A stretch of 57,786 nt of DNA from an uncultured Chitinophagales bacterium (GTDB lineage: Bacteria; Bacteroidota; Bacteroidia; Chitinophagales; Chitinophagaceae). This document shows, piece by piece, positions 33,611 to 42,526 of the stretch (position 1 is the first letter of the stretch; each line of letters begins with the position of its first letter). The DNA lies in assembly GCA_946886475.1 (NCBI GenBank), contig CAMPIQ010000006.1, forward strand, positions 1 through 57,786. Reading direction: 5' to 3'. The position numbers were made by a program, and so were the translations under genes. The notes under the pieces were generated by a model. That model ran no database searches. It had not been told where the DNA came from and saw only the letters and a list, made by a program, of their open reading frames with translations.

Positions 33611-33897
33611 GTAAAAGCACCACAATTAGTTCAAAAAAGGATGTAACTGAACTTTGCAATATATGGAAATAATATACTGTCCTTTAACCATTTATCATAT
33701 TCTTAGGATTCTTTTTAGCTTGCCTGTTGAAATCCGGGAAAGTGCGGGTGATGAGGTCAAATCAGAACCTATTGCATTAAAGATCAACGCTTAAGCGCCA
33801 GGCGTCCTGAGTTGTAAAGTAAAGTTCAGGGGAATATAAGCAAGGCACCATGAGCACCCATGCCTGCTGGCGCTATCCTCTTCATTCTTTTGGGAGG
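33611..33897. other. Intergenic region (287 nt) with a distant inverted repeat
   Basis: No gene. It probably carries the promoter of the receptor cluster next to 33610; TATATTGC at about 33659-33666 (minus strand) is a weak -7 candidate. AGCGCCAG at 33794-33801 and CTGGCGCT at 33867-33874 form an 8-bp inverted repeat 65 nt apart and could fold in the 3' end of the barrel-receptor transcript. Confidence 0.35.
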
Positions 33898-36441
33898 TTA
33901 ATCATCATCATCATTCCTGTTGTCCGATTCTCTTCTGAAGATGTTGAAATTATCCTTACCGAATTTGTATATAAAACTTACACGGAAGCTTCTCACATTT
34001 CTTCTCCTGTAAGATTCCTGATAAAAATTATCGGTATCAAAAATATTTCCAAACTGATGATTGTTAAAAATATCATTGATATTAAAACTGAAGGAGGCTT
34101 TCTTTTCTTTCAGGAATTCTTTTCTCAGTCCAAAATCAACCTGGTATTCCGCTGCATTCCTCCCCTGCGCTGTCACCTCTTTTGATTCATATTCACCCAC
34201 CAGTTGTAATCCCAGATTTTTAAACAATCCCTTTTGTTGTGGAAATTTATAATTCATGGTTAATTCGGCATCCCAGTTAAAACCCTCATTACTCAGGGCT
34301 ATTGAATTGGCGTCTGCATTCACTTTCCGGTATTGCATATCAATGGTTGGAACAATGTCAAACTGTTCACCAAAACGGTGCTGAAGCGTTAGTTCAAGTC
34401 CGGCCGTATTGGTGCTGCGTGCATTGATAAAAGTATTCATTATAGCGTTGGGATCGATGGCCGCGTTATTCAATTGCTGGTACAATGCTGTGCTGATAGT
34501 ATCGCTATACCTGGTGATATCCCTCATATTATTCCTGTAATACACAACACCTAAAAAATTGCCGCTGGTATAATCATGACTGTAATTGAACTCAAAAGAA
34601 TTTACAAATTCAGGTTGCAATAATGGATTACCCTGCCTGAGATTCACCGGATCGTTAATATCAATAAATGGATTGAGCTGCCAGAAATTAGGACGGCGAA
34701 TGCGCCGGGTATAATTCACCTGCAATTCAACATGATCATTCAGTTGTTTGGTGAGAAAAAGACTGGGAAACAAGGCGTCAAAGAAACGGCCTGCATTTTT
34801 GGGATAACTATATCCGAATGATTTAGCGCTGTCAATAAGCTCACCATCGAAGTTTGATATTTCTGCTCTTAACCCTGTCATGTAAGAAAATGTTCCGATC
34901 TTATTCGAATACGAAATATAAGCCGCATTCACTCTTTCACGGTACGCATAATTATTACTCAGTGGCAAAAGTGTTTCCTGCCCGTTTTGAACAGAGAAGG
35001 AGGAGAAGAAACTTTTTTGTTTATTTATGTACGACCGTACGCCTGCCTCAAATTTGGCATCTTCTCCCGAAGGATCCACGAAGTCGAGCTGAAAAGTATA
35101 CTGGTCATTATTATTATGCCCTGCATTTCGTACACGGGCGGGATCACTATAAGGACTTCCATCGGGAAGAAAAAAAGAATTCACAATGCTGGATGCTTCA
35201 GATCCTTTCCCATAACTATAATTTACATTTCCGCTGATCTCCTTTCCCTGTTCCGGAAAACGGTGAATGATATTCAGCTGCGTATTGTATCTGTTGAAAG
35301 TATTTTCGCCAAAAGACTCACGTAGCCCATACCGTTCCAAAACTTTGCTGTTGTTTAAATATTCCTGGTCCTGCTGTTCTTCGCTGGAAAATTTACCATC
35401 CATTATATTTTGCGTTGCAGAGATAGTTGTGCGGTTGGAAACAAAATAATCCAACCCAAATCTTACAGAAGCAAACCTTCTGTTTCTTTCATTCCTGCTG
35501 TACTGGTTGAAATAATTTTCAATCATTCCATTATCCTTATTCTGCCTGAACGTGCTTCCGTTTGCCCTGCCACCCGATCTGTTATAGCCGCCGCTAACAA
35601 AAAAATTCACTTTACCCTGCCGTGCATTTAATGTAAGGTTACCATTTAGCACCTGTGGATGCCCGGCGCCAACAGAAGCAACACCATTAATACCCACACG
35701 GCGGTTACGTTTCATTACTATATTAATGATTCCGGCAGAACTTGAAGCATCAAATCTCGCAGATGGATTAGTTATCAGTTCAATTCTTTCAATCTGGTCG
35801 GCAGGGATCTGATCGGGCGTAAGTATGGTTGGACGTCCATCAACAAAAATTTGCGGCTGCGCATTTCTTAATAATACATTTCCTTCCACATCTACCGATA
35901 CTGAAGGAATATTCCGCATAACATCCAAGGCTGTTCCACCTGTGGTTGTAATGTTTCTTTCTACATCAAAAATTTTCCTGTCAATGCCCATCCTGAGTGC
36001 CGGGCGTTGAGTTGTTATCACCACATTATTCATTACCTGAGCCATTTGATCGATCATAATATTCCCGAGGTCAGTCATTAAATATTGCTGGTTGTTCCCG
36101 GATATGACAATGGTTTTTGACATATCCTCATAGCCAATTCCGGAGATCTCGATCCTAAAACTGTCAGCCTCCGGAAGGTTGGAAAAACTAAAATCACCAT
36201 TTGCACGGGTAAACATTCCTGAGGCAAGGCTGTCCCTGTTTGTTCCTGGCAAATAGGCAAATAACTGTACGGTAACAGCCTCAAGTGGCCTGTTGGTTTT
36301 ACTGTCTACTATCTTTCCAACTATGCGTTGTTCATTCAGTCTGATCTGTGGATTATTTGGAGCAGGTGGATCTTCTCTTTCAACCTGAGCAAGTGAAGTA
36401 AGGGCCAAACAAATGGAAAGAACAAAAAATACTGGTTTCAT
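33898..36441 (-). CDS. TonB-dependent receptor-like outer-membrane barrel (PF14905 type)
   Basis: An 847-residue outer-membrane protein. Signal peptide (1-18), carboxypeptidase-regulatory-like domain (about 40-130), a plug with ALDVMRNIPSVSVDVEGNVLLRNAQPQIFVDGRPTI (about 168-205) and IERIELITNPSARFDASSSAGIINIV, then a barrel of the outer-membrane beta-barrel family. It ends VSFIYKFGKDNFNIFRRESDNRNDDDD, a polar acidic tail after the last strand. This family differs from the other two receptors in the window and often stands alone without a DUF4249 partner, as here. It has its own promoter with an inverted repeat (36494-36560). Confidence 0.93.
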   Translation of the reverse strand: MKPVFFVLSICLALTSLAQVEREDPPAPNNPQIRLNEQRIVGKIVDSKTNRPLEAVTVQLFAYLPGTNRDSLASGMFTRANGDFSFSNLPEADSFRIEISGIGYEDMSKTIVISGNNQQYLMTDLGNIMIDQMAQVMNNVVITTQRPALRMGIDRKIFDVERNITTTGGTALDVMRNIPSVSVDVEGNVLLRNAQPQIFVDGRPTILTPDQIPADQIERIELITNPSARFDASSSAGIINIVMKRNRRVGINGVASVGAGHPQVLNGNLTLNARQGKVNFFVSGGYNRSGGRANGSTFRQNKDNGMIENYFNQYSRNERNRRFASVRFGLDYFVSNRTTISATQNIMDGKFSSEEQQDQEYLNNSKVLERYGLRESFGENTFNRYNTQLNIIHRFPEQGKEISGNVNYSYGKGSEASSIVNSFFLPDGSPYSDPARVRNAGHNNNDQYTFQLDFVDPSGEDAKFEAGVRSYINKQKSFFSSFSVQNGQETLLPLSNNYAYRERVNAAYISYSNKIGTFSYMTGLRAEISNFDGELIDSAKSFGYSYPKNAGRFFDALFPSLFLTKQLNDHVELQVNYTRRIRRPNFWQLNPFIDINDPVNLRQGNPLLQPEFVNSFEFNYSHDYTSGNFLGVVYYRNNMRDITRYSDTISTALYQQLNNAAIDPNAIMNTFINARSTNTAGLELTLQHRFGEQFDIVPTIDMQYRKVNADANSIALSNEGFNWDAELTMNYKFPQQKGLFKNLGLQLVGEYESKEVTAQGRNAAEYQVDFGLRKEFLKEKKASFSFNINDIFNNHQFGNIFDTDNFYQESYRRRNVRSFRVSFIYKFGKDNFNIFRRESDNRNDDDD

Positions 36442-36493
36442 ATTCTGATATTAATACCTCCAGGCAATTAAGGATCGGGTGTTTAAACAATCG

Positions 36494-36501
36494 CAAAGGT
36501 A
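36494..36501 (-). promoter_or_regulatory. -7 box TACCTTTG of the PF14905-type receptor gene
   Basis: A perfect TAnnTTTG on the minus strand, 52 nt upstream of ATG 36441. It is identical to the box of the receptor at 8253. Confidence 0.5.
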
Positions 36502-36519
36502 AGGCAAGGTGAAGCGCAG

Positions 36520-36560
36520 CATCGGTTTTTAATGAGATTATAATAAGCCTTAAACCGATG
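36520..36560. repeat. Inverted repeat at the -33 region of the receptor promoter
   Basis: CATCGGTTT (36520-36528) and AAACCGATG (36552-36560) form perfect 9-bp arms, 23 nt apart. They lie just upstream of the -7 box at 36494-36501, so an operator bound by a dimer is plausible. The alternative is a weak terminator for the lipoprotein gene at 36606. Confidence 0.45.
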
Positions 36561-36605
36561 TTAAATCATACAATTTTTTTTATAAGCGGTAACAGTTGAA
36601 GCAGC

Positions 36606-37106
36606 TTATTGATATTTGGAAGGAACATTGGAACAATTCATTCTAAACAATTCCGAACCATTATACTGAATGGATGAAGTATCTACATAATAAGCAGTAT
36701 CGCCTTTCACATCCATTTTCCCGATTCCGCGTATGATGCTGCTATCTTCCAGTTTAAAGAAAACATCCATCACACTGTTTGTTCCTTCCGATGCAAATGC
36801 ATAGCTGAGCTTCATTATATCGCCATCAAGAAAACCATGCACGGAACCGGAGCTTCCATCTTTCTGGTAGTTATCAAAACTGAGTTTACCGCTGATCTTA
36901 TTTCCATCCCTGTAAAGCCTGGCCACCAGTGTATCCCTTCCCGTTACATTCATAAAACATCCTGATGCATTATCAACGGGTATTTCTTCTTTACCATTTA
37001 TTCCGGAAGCAGGCTGGTTCAAAGTTGTGTCACTTCCTTCACCTGATACAGCACTGTCATTACAGGAAAGTAATAAAACTGAAATAAAAAGAAATGTATA
37101 TTTCAT
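36606..37106 (-). CDS. Hypothetical lipoprotein
   Basis: A 166-residue lipoprotein with lipobox LLSC (Cys15); a Ser/Thr/Gly-rich linker follows. The mature domain is beta-rich: SGCFMNVTGRDTLVARLYRDGNKISGKLSFDNYQKDGSSGSVHGFLDGDIMKLSYAF. This resembles small lipocalin- or META-like barrel folds seen in many Bacteroidota lipoproteins, but I cannot place it in a named family. It lies near the Rieske protein gene in the same orientation, with a 67-nt gap. Confidence 0.72.
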   Translation of the reverse strand: MKYTFLFISVLLLSCNDSAVSGEGSDTTLNQPASGINGKEEIPVDNASGCFMNVTGRDTLVARLYRDGNKISGKLSFDNYQKDGSSGSVHGFLDGDIMKLSYAFASEGTNSVMDVFFKLEDSSIIRGIGKMDVKGDTAYYVDTSSIQYNGSELFRMNCSNVPSKYQ

Positions 37107-37173
37107 ATGAAATATTTAAGTAGGTGTTTATACCGAAAATTTAAGTAGGAACCAGAAAATACTATGCCCTGTT

Positions 37174-37968
37174 TTAACTCTGATCCAGCAAAAGAAAAAT
37201 CTTACCATTATTTTCCATAACAGTGTAGGTTCTGATGCCTTGTTTAGCAGGTCCGGCTGTAACATTACCCTTGTGAACGGAAAATTGCGAACCGTGCCAG
37301 GGACACTGAACAATTCCACACATCATACTGCCACCGGCCAGTGAACCACCCTTATGGGTACAGCGGTCATCGAAGGCAACATATTGGTCTTCCGTTCTTG
37401 CAAGTACGATCCTTTTACCTTTGCAATGAAGCAGTTTCATTGCATTCACTTTCAGCTCATCTGCTACTGCCACTTCTATGCGTCCTGTATCCGAATCAAA
37501 ATAAGCCTCATTCCACTTGCCCGCATGCGCATAACGCTGATCAACTCCAATCTGATTCCGGTAAACAAGGGTGCCGCCCATCCATCCTGCAATACTTAAC
37601 AGTATCACACCAACCAGTTCCATAGACAACAGGATATATCGGTTCACTTCTTCACTACCACGATAAAAAAATGCAACAATAAAAATGACCAGCATGGTAA
37701 CATTGATAATTCCGTGTTTGGCACCCCTTTTTTTGGCCGAGCTTTCCGGTGGCACCGTATATATATAATCTATCAGTCCGGGAATGGCGGCCAGCACTGC
37801 AAATACAATTCCGGCTGCGTTGAACCAGTAAGATGCTACAAATAATCCATCAACATCAAACAACCATCCCGCCAGGTGTGCGAGCAAAGTGCCGGTAAAA
37901 AAAGCAATGGGAAAAGCTACGAGGATAGGATGTAATGGATGGGATTTGAAATGGGCTTTACTTCTCAT
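37174..37968 (-). CDS. DUF2231 membrane protein fused to Rieske [2Fe-2S] domain
   Basis: A 264-residue inner-membrane protein. Residues 1-135 form a four-helix DUF2231 domain (SHPLHPILVAFPIAFFTG at the start, AAIPGLIDYI in the middle). Residues 165-264 form a Rieske ferredoxin domain with both cluster-binding boxes: CTHKGG (Cys203, His205) and CPWHGSQF (Cys222, His225). It is likely an electron-transfer component at the membrane; DUF2231 can bind heme in some relatives. No oxygenase or other partner is adjacent, so the partner is unknown. ATG 37968 opens the family-typical start MRSKAHFKSHPLHP; an earlier TTG at 37998 is unlikely. Confidence 0.9.
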   Translation of the reverse strand: MRSKAHFKSHPLHPILVAFPIAFFTGTLLAHLAGWLFDVDGLFVASYWFNAAGIVFAVLAAIPGLIDYIYTVPPESSAKKRGAKHGIINVTMLVIFIVAFFYRGSEEVNRYILLSMELVGVILLSIAGWMGGTLVYRNQIGVDQRYAHAGKWNEAYFDSDTGRIEVAVADELKVNAMKLLHCKGKRIVLARTEDQYVAFDDRCTHKGGSLAGGSMMCGIVQCPWHGSQFSVHKGNVTAGPAKQGIRTYTVMENNGKIFLLLDQS

Positions 37969-38058
37969 TGGATAAATTTTTTGATCAGGGAACAACACTT
38001 CATCAAAAGAAAAAGAACTTATTGTTTCAATGGGAAGATTTATGAACTTTAAGTTACT

Positions 38059-39156
38059 ATGTTGACAGTTATTATCGTTCTTTTACTCCTGGTATTATTT
38101 GTTTTGTTCTTTTTACAACAGCCGGCTTTTGGCAAAAAGCCCTCAGGCGACCGCTTAAAAAAGATCCAGGCATCCCCTCATTATAAGAACGGGCAGTTTC
38201 AAAACCAAAGTGCAACCCCATCACTTACCGAAGGAAGCGGTTATATAACCGTGATGAAAGAATTCTTTTTTGATAAAGACAAAAGAAGTGTGCCAACATA
38301 CAACCTGCCTGCCACAAAAACCGATCTTTTTCAACTGCAGTCAGGAGAAGATGTTTTGGTTTGGTTTGGGCATTCATCCTATTATTTGCAACTGGATGGA
38401 AAAAAAATACTTGTAGACCCTGTATTGAGCGGACATGCATCTCCGGTAAAATTTACAACGAGAAGTTTTCAGGGCGCTGATATCTATCAACCGGAAGATA
38501 TTCCGGCTGTAGATTACCTGTTCATAACCCATGACCACTGGGATCACCTGGATCATTCCAGTTTAAAAGAACTTAAGCCAAAGGTCAATAAAATTATTAC
38601 CGGGCTTGGTGTGGGGGCTCATCTGGAAAGATGGGGTTTTGATCCTGCCATTATAACGGAACTGGACTGGAATGAAACCATTTTGCCTGAAAACGGTTTT
38701 GAAGTTCATAGCATCCCTGCAAGGCATTTTTCAGGAAGGTCGTTGCAAAGAAACGGTACGCTATGGTCATCATTTGTCTTGATCACTGCCAATTGTAAGC
38801 TATTCATTGGCGGCGATTCTGGCTATGACGAACATTTTAAAAAAGCAGGTGAAAGATTTGGCAGCTTCGACCTGGCCATACTTGAGAACGGGCAGTACAA
38901 TAAACACTGGAAATACATTCACATGATGCCTGAAGAAGTGGTGCAGGCAGCCATTGATCTGAATGCAAAAAAGTTTTTACCTGTTCACTGGTCAAAATTT
39001 TCACTTTCAATGCACGCATGGGATGAGCCAATTAAGCGGGTGGTAATGGAAGCTGCCAGAAAAGGAATAGATATTGTTCATCCAATGATTGGAGAGCCTT
39101 TACATTTTAAACGAAATACCACAGCTGTAAAATGGTGGGAAAAAACTGAAAGCTAA
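38059..39156 (+). CDS. MBL-fold metallo-hydrolase (UlaG/NAPE-PLD-like)
   Basis: A 365-residue protein with an N-terminal signal anchor (2-19). The metal site is THDHWDHLD (His158, His160, Asp162, His163), with downstream ARHFSGRSLQRNGTLWSSF and SGYDEHF. This is the UlaG/N-acyl-phosphatidylethanolamine phospholipase D-like branch of the metallo-beta-lactamase fold. The membrane anchor suits a lipid or envelope substrate, not proven here. It is divergent from the Rieske gene (90 nt between), and its stop overlaps the convergent VOC gene by 4 nt. Confidence 0.92.
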   Translation: MLTVIIVLLLLVLFVLFFLQQPAFGKKPSGDRLKKIQASPHYKNGQFQNQSATPSLTEGSGYITVMKEFFFDKDKRSVPTYNLPATKTDLFQLQSGEDVLVWFGHSSYYLQLDGKKILVDPVLSGHASPVKFTTRSFQGADIYQPEDIPAVDYLFITHDHWDHLDHSSLKELKPKVNKIITGLGVGAHLERWGFDPAIITELDWNETILPENGFEVHSIPARHFSGRSLQRNGTLWSSFVLITANCKLFIGGDSGYDEHFKKAGERFGSFDLAILENGQYNKHWKYIHMMPEEVVQAAIDLNAKKFLPVHWSKFSLSMHAWDEPIKRVVMEAARKGIDIVHPMIGEPLHFKRNTTAVKWWEKTES

Positions 39157-39533
39157 GCTGGTGTGGTTATCCACCAGGTATTTCCAAATGGATCAATGAT
39201 CCCGCCGCTTCTGCCATATGGCTGATCAGAAACTTCCATCACAACCCTGGAGCCATGCTCAACTGCTTTCTTAAAGGTTTCGTCTGCATTTATAACGTTT
39301 ATATAAAGACCGGCATTCTGTGCAGGCCATTTATCAGAAGCATTTCCAAACATGATGGTACTTCCACCAATGGTAATTTCACCATGCATCAATGACCCGT
39401 CTTCCATCAAATGTCTTGACTTTTCATTTGCACCAAATACCTCCCTGGTGAATTCAAAAAAGCCTGATCCGTTTTCCAAAATCAGGTAAGGCATTACGGT
39501 TTGGTAACCTTCTGGTAATTGTAATGTTTGCAT
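39153..39533 (-). CDS. VOC-fold protein (PhnB/glyoxalase-like)
   Basis: A 126-residue cytoplasmic vicinal-oxygen-chelate protein: PYLILENGSGFFEFTREVFGA at the start, MEDGSLMHGEITIGGSTIMFG in the middle, and GGIIDPFGNTWWITTP at the end, the usual PhnB-like arrangement. The metal ligands cannot be named from this fragment. It is converging and overlapping by 4 nt with the MBL gene. Its -7 box ends 4 nt before the ATG, so it may be leaderless. Confidence 0.9.
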   Translation of the reverse strand: MQTLQLPEGYQTVMPYLILENGSGFFEFTREVFGANEKSRHLMEDGSLMHGEITIGGSTIMFGNASDKWPAQNAGLYINVINADETFKKAVEHGSRVVMEVSDQPYGRSGGIIDPFGNTWWITTPA

Positions 39534-39537
39534 AATT

Positions 39538-39570
39538 CAAATTTACCAGGGAAACGCATTCTAACCTAAA
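39538..39570 (-). promoter_or_regulatory. Promoter of the VOC gene; probably leaderless
   Basis: On the minus strand: TTTA at 39570-39567 (-33), a 21-nt spacer, perfect TAAATTTG at 39545-39538 (-7), then AATT and ATG 39533. The 4-nt distance to ATG would place the transcription start on or near the start codon. Confidence 0.55.
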
Positions 39571-39655
39571 CATGAAAATTTTTTTGAAGTACCTCACTAA
39601 CATCCTAACTAATCAGCAACCTGTACGGAACATTCATCAATTCATGCATCCCTGC

Positions 39656-39687
39656 TTTCGCTGCCTGAAAATGGCGGGATAGTTTTA
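39656..39687 (+). promoter_or_regulatory. Promoter of the OmpA-family gene
   Basis: TTTC at 39656-39659, a 20-nt spacer, and TAGTTTTA at 39680-39687 (one mismatch from TAnnTTTG), 25 nt before ATG 39713. Confidence 0.5.
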
Positions 39688-39712
39688 TCCCGGAAATAAA
39701 ATTTTCATAGTC

Positions 39713-40987
39713 ATGCATAAATCAATCATTATAGCATTCATGCTGTTGCCTTTTGCAGCGCCTGCACAACTTAACAAATTCGTGAACAAAGCAAAGGATA
39801 AAGTAAACCAGCGCATAGACAGAAAGGTTGACCGCGAAATGGATAAAACCCTTGATGAGATCGAAGGCAAAAAAACAACGGATCAGCCAACCGCAGGGGT
39901 CAATGAAAGCTCAAAACAAAAACATCCTGAAAAAGAATCAGTAAAACCATTTTCCAAATTTGATTTCGTGCCCGGTGAAAGAATCATTTATGCTGAGGAT
40001 TTTGCCCAGGATGCCATAGGAGAATTGCCGCTTTCCTGGAATGCAAGCGGAAAGGGTGAAGTAATGACCATTGACGATCAACAGGGAAAATGGTTGCGGA
40101 TCTATGAAAACAATACTTATCTCACAGGCAACAGACAGATGTTTGGTGAAAACTATACAATTGAATTTGACCTCATCTTTTATTTTGAACCCAGGGTAAA
40201 AGGTTATGTTTTACCCGGATGGGATATGGGTTTGTTGAGCAGTGGTGAGCTGGATCCTGCTGATAATATTTTACTCCGGGAACAGGGAAATGTAAATAAT
40301 ACTGAAGTCCATTTTGGATATGGAAGTTATGCCCTGGCCAGAATGGAAAGCAGGGCTGCCAGGAAATCTACATTCCAGAGCGACAGGATGGAACTGGGAG
40401 ATGTTCTCTCAGACTTTAATAAAGTAGTTCATTATTCCATTCAGGTTCAGAAAACACGTTTCCGGTTATGGATAAACGAAAGGAAAGTTTTCGATATTCC
40501 AAGAGCCATAAACACGGCCGATACCATGAACCAGGTATATTTTCATCTGGAAAGTTCCAATTACCAGGAAGATGAAATAGGACTTTTTTTATCCAACATA
40601 AAAATTGCAACAGGACTGCCGGATACAAGACATAAATTAGTTGAAGAAGGTAAATTTTCAACAACCGGAATTCTTTTTTCAGTAAATGCGGCTGCTATCA
40701 AACCGGAAAGCAATGGTGTACTCAAAGAAATTGCAGAAGCCATTAAAAGCCATGCCGGAATGAAAGTAAAGATCATTGGACATACAGATAGTGACGGCAC
40801 CGATGTAAATAACCTGGAGCTTTCGCGTAAAAGAGCTGAGGCAGTGAAGGCTGCGCTGGTTAAAGATTTTGGAATTGAAACTGCCCTCCTCGAAGCAGAG
40901 GGGAAAGGTGAGGCACAGCCAATTGGTGACAACAAAACCAAAGAAGGTAAAGCTATGAACAGAAGAGTGGAATTTGTAAAGTTGTAG
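39713..40987 (+). CDS. OmpA-family protein with long middle domain
   Basis: A 424-residue exported protein. Signal peptide (1-20, FAAPAQ), a charged helical segment (about 22-90, KVNQRIDRKVDREMDKTLDEIEGKK), and a beta-rich lectin/laminin-like middle domain (about 95-305: IYAEDFAQDAIGELPLSWNASG, YTIEFDLIFYF). The C-terminal OmpA domain (about 322-424) carries IIGHTDSDGTDVNNLELSRKRAEAVKAAL and the NRRVEF end, which binds peptidoglycan. There is no transmembrane barrel, so it is probably periplasmic, holding its middle domain near the wall. Expressed alone. Confidence 0.9.
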   Translation: MHKSIIIAFMLLPFAAPAQLNKFVNKAKDKVNQRIDRKVDREMDKTLDEIEGKKTTDQPTAGVNESSKQKHPEKESVKPFSKFDFVPGERIIYAEDFAQDAIGELPLSWNASGKGEVMTIDDQQGKWLRIYENNTYLTGNRQMFGENYTIEFDLIFYFEPRVKGYVLPGWDMGLLSSGELDPADNILLREQGNVNNTEVHFGYGSYALARMESRAARKSTFQSDRMELGDVLSDFNKVVHYSIQVQKTRFRLWINERKVFDIPRAINTADTMNQVYFHLESSNYQEDEIGLFLSNIKIATGLPDTRHKLVEEGKFSTTGILFSVNAAAIKPESNGVLKEIAEAIKSHAGMKVKIIGHTDSDGTDVNNLELSRKRAEAVKAALVKDFGIETALLEAEGKGEAQPIGDNKTKEGKAMNRRVEFVKL

Positions 40988-41040
40988 CCGTTATGGAAAT
41001 GCTGCAGGCCGGGCACTTCAGCCTGCAGCACAGATCACGC

Positions 41041-42363
41041 TTACCTGCTCCAGGATGGTGCCAGTCCGTTTTTTACCAGCAGCTTTTCCTGGCTCCCATC
41101 AATTCTCATGATATAAAGGTCAACAGTTTCATAATCTTCAGGTGTTTTACATCTTTCATAAACGATCCATTTCCCAGAGGGAGAAACCGTAAATCTTCTG
41201 GCAAATGCGCCCTGTAAATGGGTTAATTGTTTTGTTTGTTTTGTTTTGATATCAAAATGAAAAATATTGGCCGCATCCATCATCAGGTTGTTAACACTAT
41301 AAAGAAATCCTGAACCATCAGGAAGCCATCTCAGATCATGTGCTATCTGGTATGATATATCAGAGAACAAAGTGAGACGCGATGCTGGATCGTGTGTTCC
41401 GCCAAGCTTCATCATAAAGATCCCGGAACCATCTTCGCTTTCATTTTCGGAATATAAAACATGGTCATTCAATTCATTTGTTGGGCCCATATCCCAGGTA
41501 CAGGTACCTGAAGGCCCTTCCTTACCAAACAAAGGATCGTAATAAAATTCTCCAAGAGGCGGCTGCACAGGGATCGTTTTTACTTCACACAATCCATCTC
41601 TGTAAGTAATTGATGATCCATCGTGTTTCCATACCGGACGAAAAGCTCCAAAATAGGGATATCCATCACCGCTGATCAGCATGTCGGGAGCTTTGATGTT
41701 TTTTCCGGCCTGTACATCGGTACCAGGCATATACCACCTGTAATTTCCATAAATGGCAACTATGGGCTGGGCGGTCTCCCCAAAATCAGCAACATTTTTA
41801 AAAGTGAATGTTTTTGAAGCGCCCGGAGGCAGCGTGATCTGCTGTGCTTTGTCTGCCCCTACAATATTCAGAAAAAATACCCCCGCGCTTGACTGGGCAG
41901 GATCAAAACTGTATTGCATATTACGCACCGTAACGGTTACCGAACCTTTTTTGTAATTGCTGTAACTATTGTAGTCGGGCGAATTGGTGATCTTTCTAAA
42001 GCCCGTACCATCAGGGCGGATCCCAAAAATATCCGCATGATAAATGGATGACGAGGATTCGTGTGCACTTGAAAATGCCAGTTCTTTACCGTCCGGCTTC
42101 CATCCAAGATCAAATAATCCAAGTGGCTCTATTGCATTTTTATGTGTCCATAACAAATGGTCATTCTGACCATTGGAATCGACCAGCCTGATCTCCGATC
42201 CATTGCGTATATATGCAATCAAAGCAGTGGGTTCAACATTACTGTCATCAGCACTAAATGCATTATGCGCTTTTTGAGAATTGGAAGCAGATCCATTATT
42301 TCCACATACCACCGAAAGAAAGGCCACTCCGGATATAAGTATGCCATAATATATTTTTTCCAT
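41041..42363 (-). CDS. TolB-like/PD40 beta-propeller lipoprotein-like protein
   Basis: A 440-residue exported protein with a hydrophobic N-terminus (1-19) and a lipobox-like SVVC (Cys20, weak match). It has repeated propeller blades of PD40/TolB type: LGWKPDGKELAFSSAHESSSSIYHADIFGIRPDGTGFRKITNSP, LRWLPDGSGFLYS, FTVSPSGKWIVYERCKTPEDYETVDLYIMRIDG. The insertion between blades (about 140-220) looks like an Ig-type domain. ATG 42363 is the start because the signal peptide follows at once; the longer frame to 42438 overlaps the divergent promoter. Function unknown; such proteins often bind carbohydrates or peptides. Confidence 0.8.
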   Translation of the reverse strand: MEKIYYGILISGVAFLSVVCGNNGSASNSQKAHNAFSADDSNVEPTALIAYIRNGSEIRLVDSNGQNDHLLWTHKNAIEPLGLFDLGWKPDGKELAFSSAHESSSSIYHADIFGIRPDGTGFRKITNSPDYNSYSNYKKGSVTVTVRNMQYSFDPAQSSAGVFFLNIVGADKAQQITLPPGASKTFTFKNVADFGETAQPIVAIYGNYRWYMPGTDVQAGKNIKAPDMLISGDGYPYFGAFRPVWKHDGSSITYRDGLCEVKTIPVQPPLGEFYYDPLFGKEGPSGTCTWDMGPTNELNDHVLYSENESEDGSGIFMMKLGGTHDPASRLTLFSDISYQIAHDLRWLPDGSGFLYSVNNLMMDAANIFHFDIKTKQTKQLTHLQGAFARRFTVSPSGKWIVYERCKTPEDYETVDLYIMRIDGSQEKLLVKNGLAPSWSR

Positions 42364-42464
42364 CTGCGAATGGTTAAGGAACTTTAAGTTAATAAAAAAA
42401 TCGCCACAGATTACAGGTACTGTTCCGCCCCTGTACATTGGTTAAAAGCTATCACCCATCCGCT

Positions 42465-42496
42465 CTTGTACATTAACCAACCATATATTATCTTCG
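42465..42496 (+). promoter_or_regulatory. Promoter of the matrixin-like protease gene
   Basis: CTTG at 42465-42468 (-33), a 20-nt spacer, and TATCTTCG at 42489-42496 (-7, one mismatch), 30 nt before ATG 42527. Confidence 0.55.
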
Positions 42497-42526
42497 CCCG
42501 GTTAGATCCAAACCAAAACAATTCTT

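Noticed and set aside
40561..41031. 156-codon open frame opposite the OmpA-family gene
   Set aside because: The OmpA-family protein on the plus strand has clear domain motifs in this stretch; the opposite frame is Ser/Leu/Pro-rich shadow sequence.
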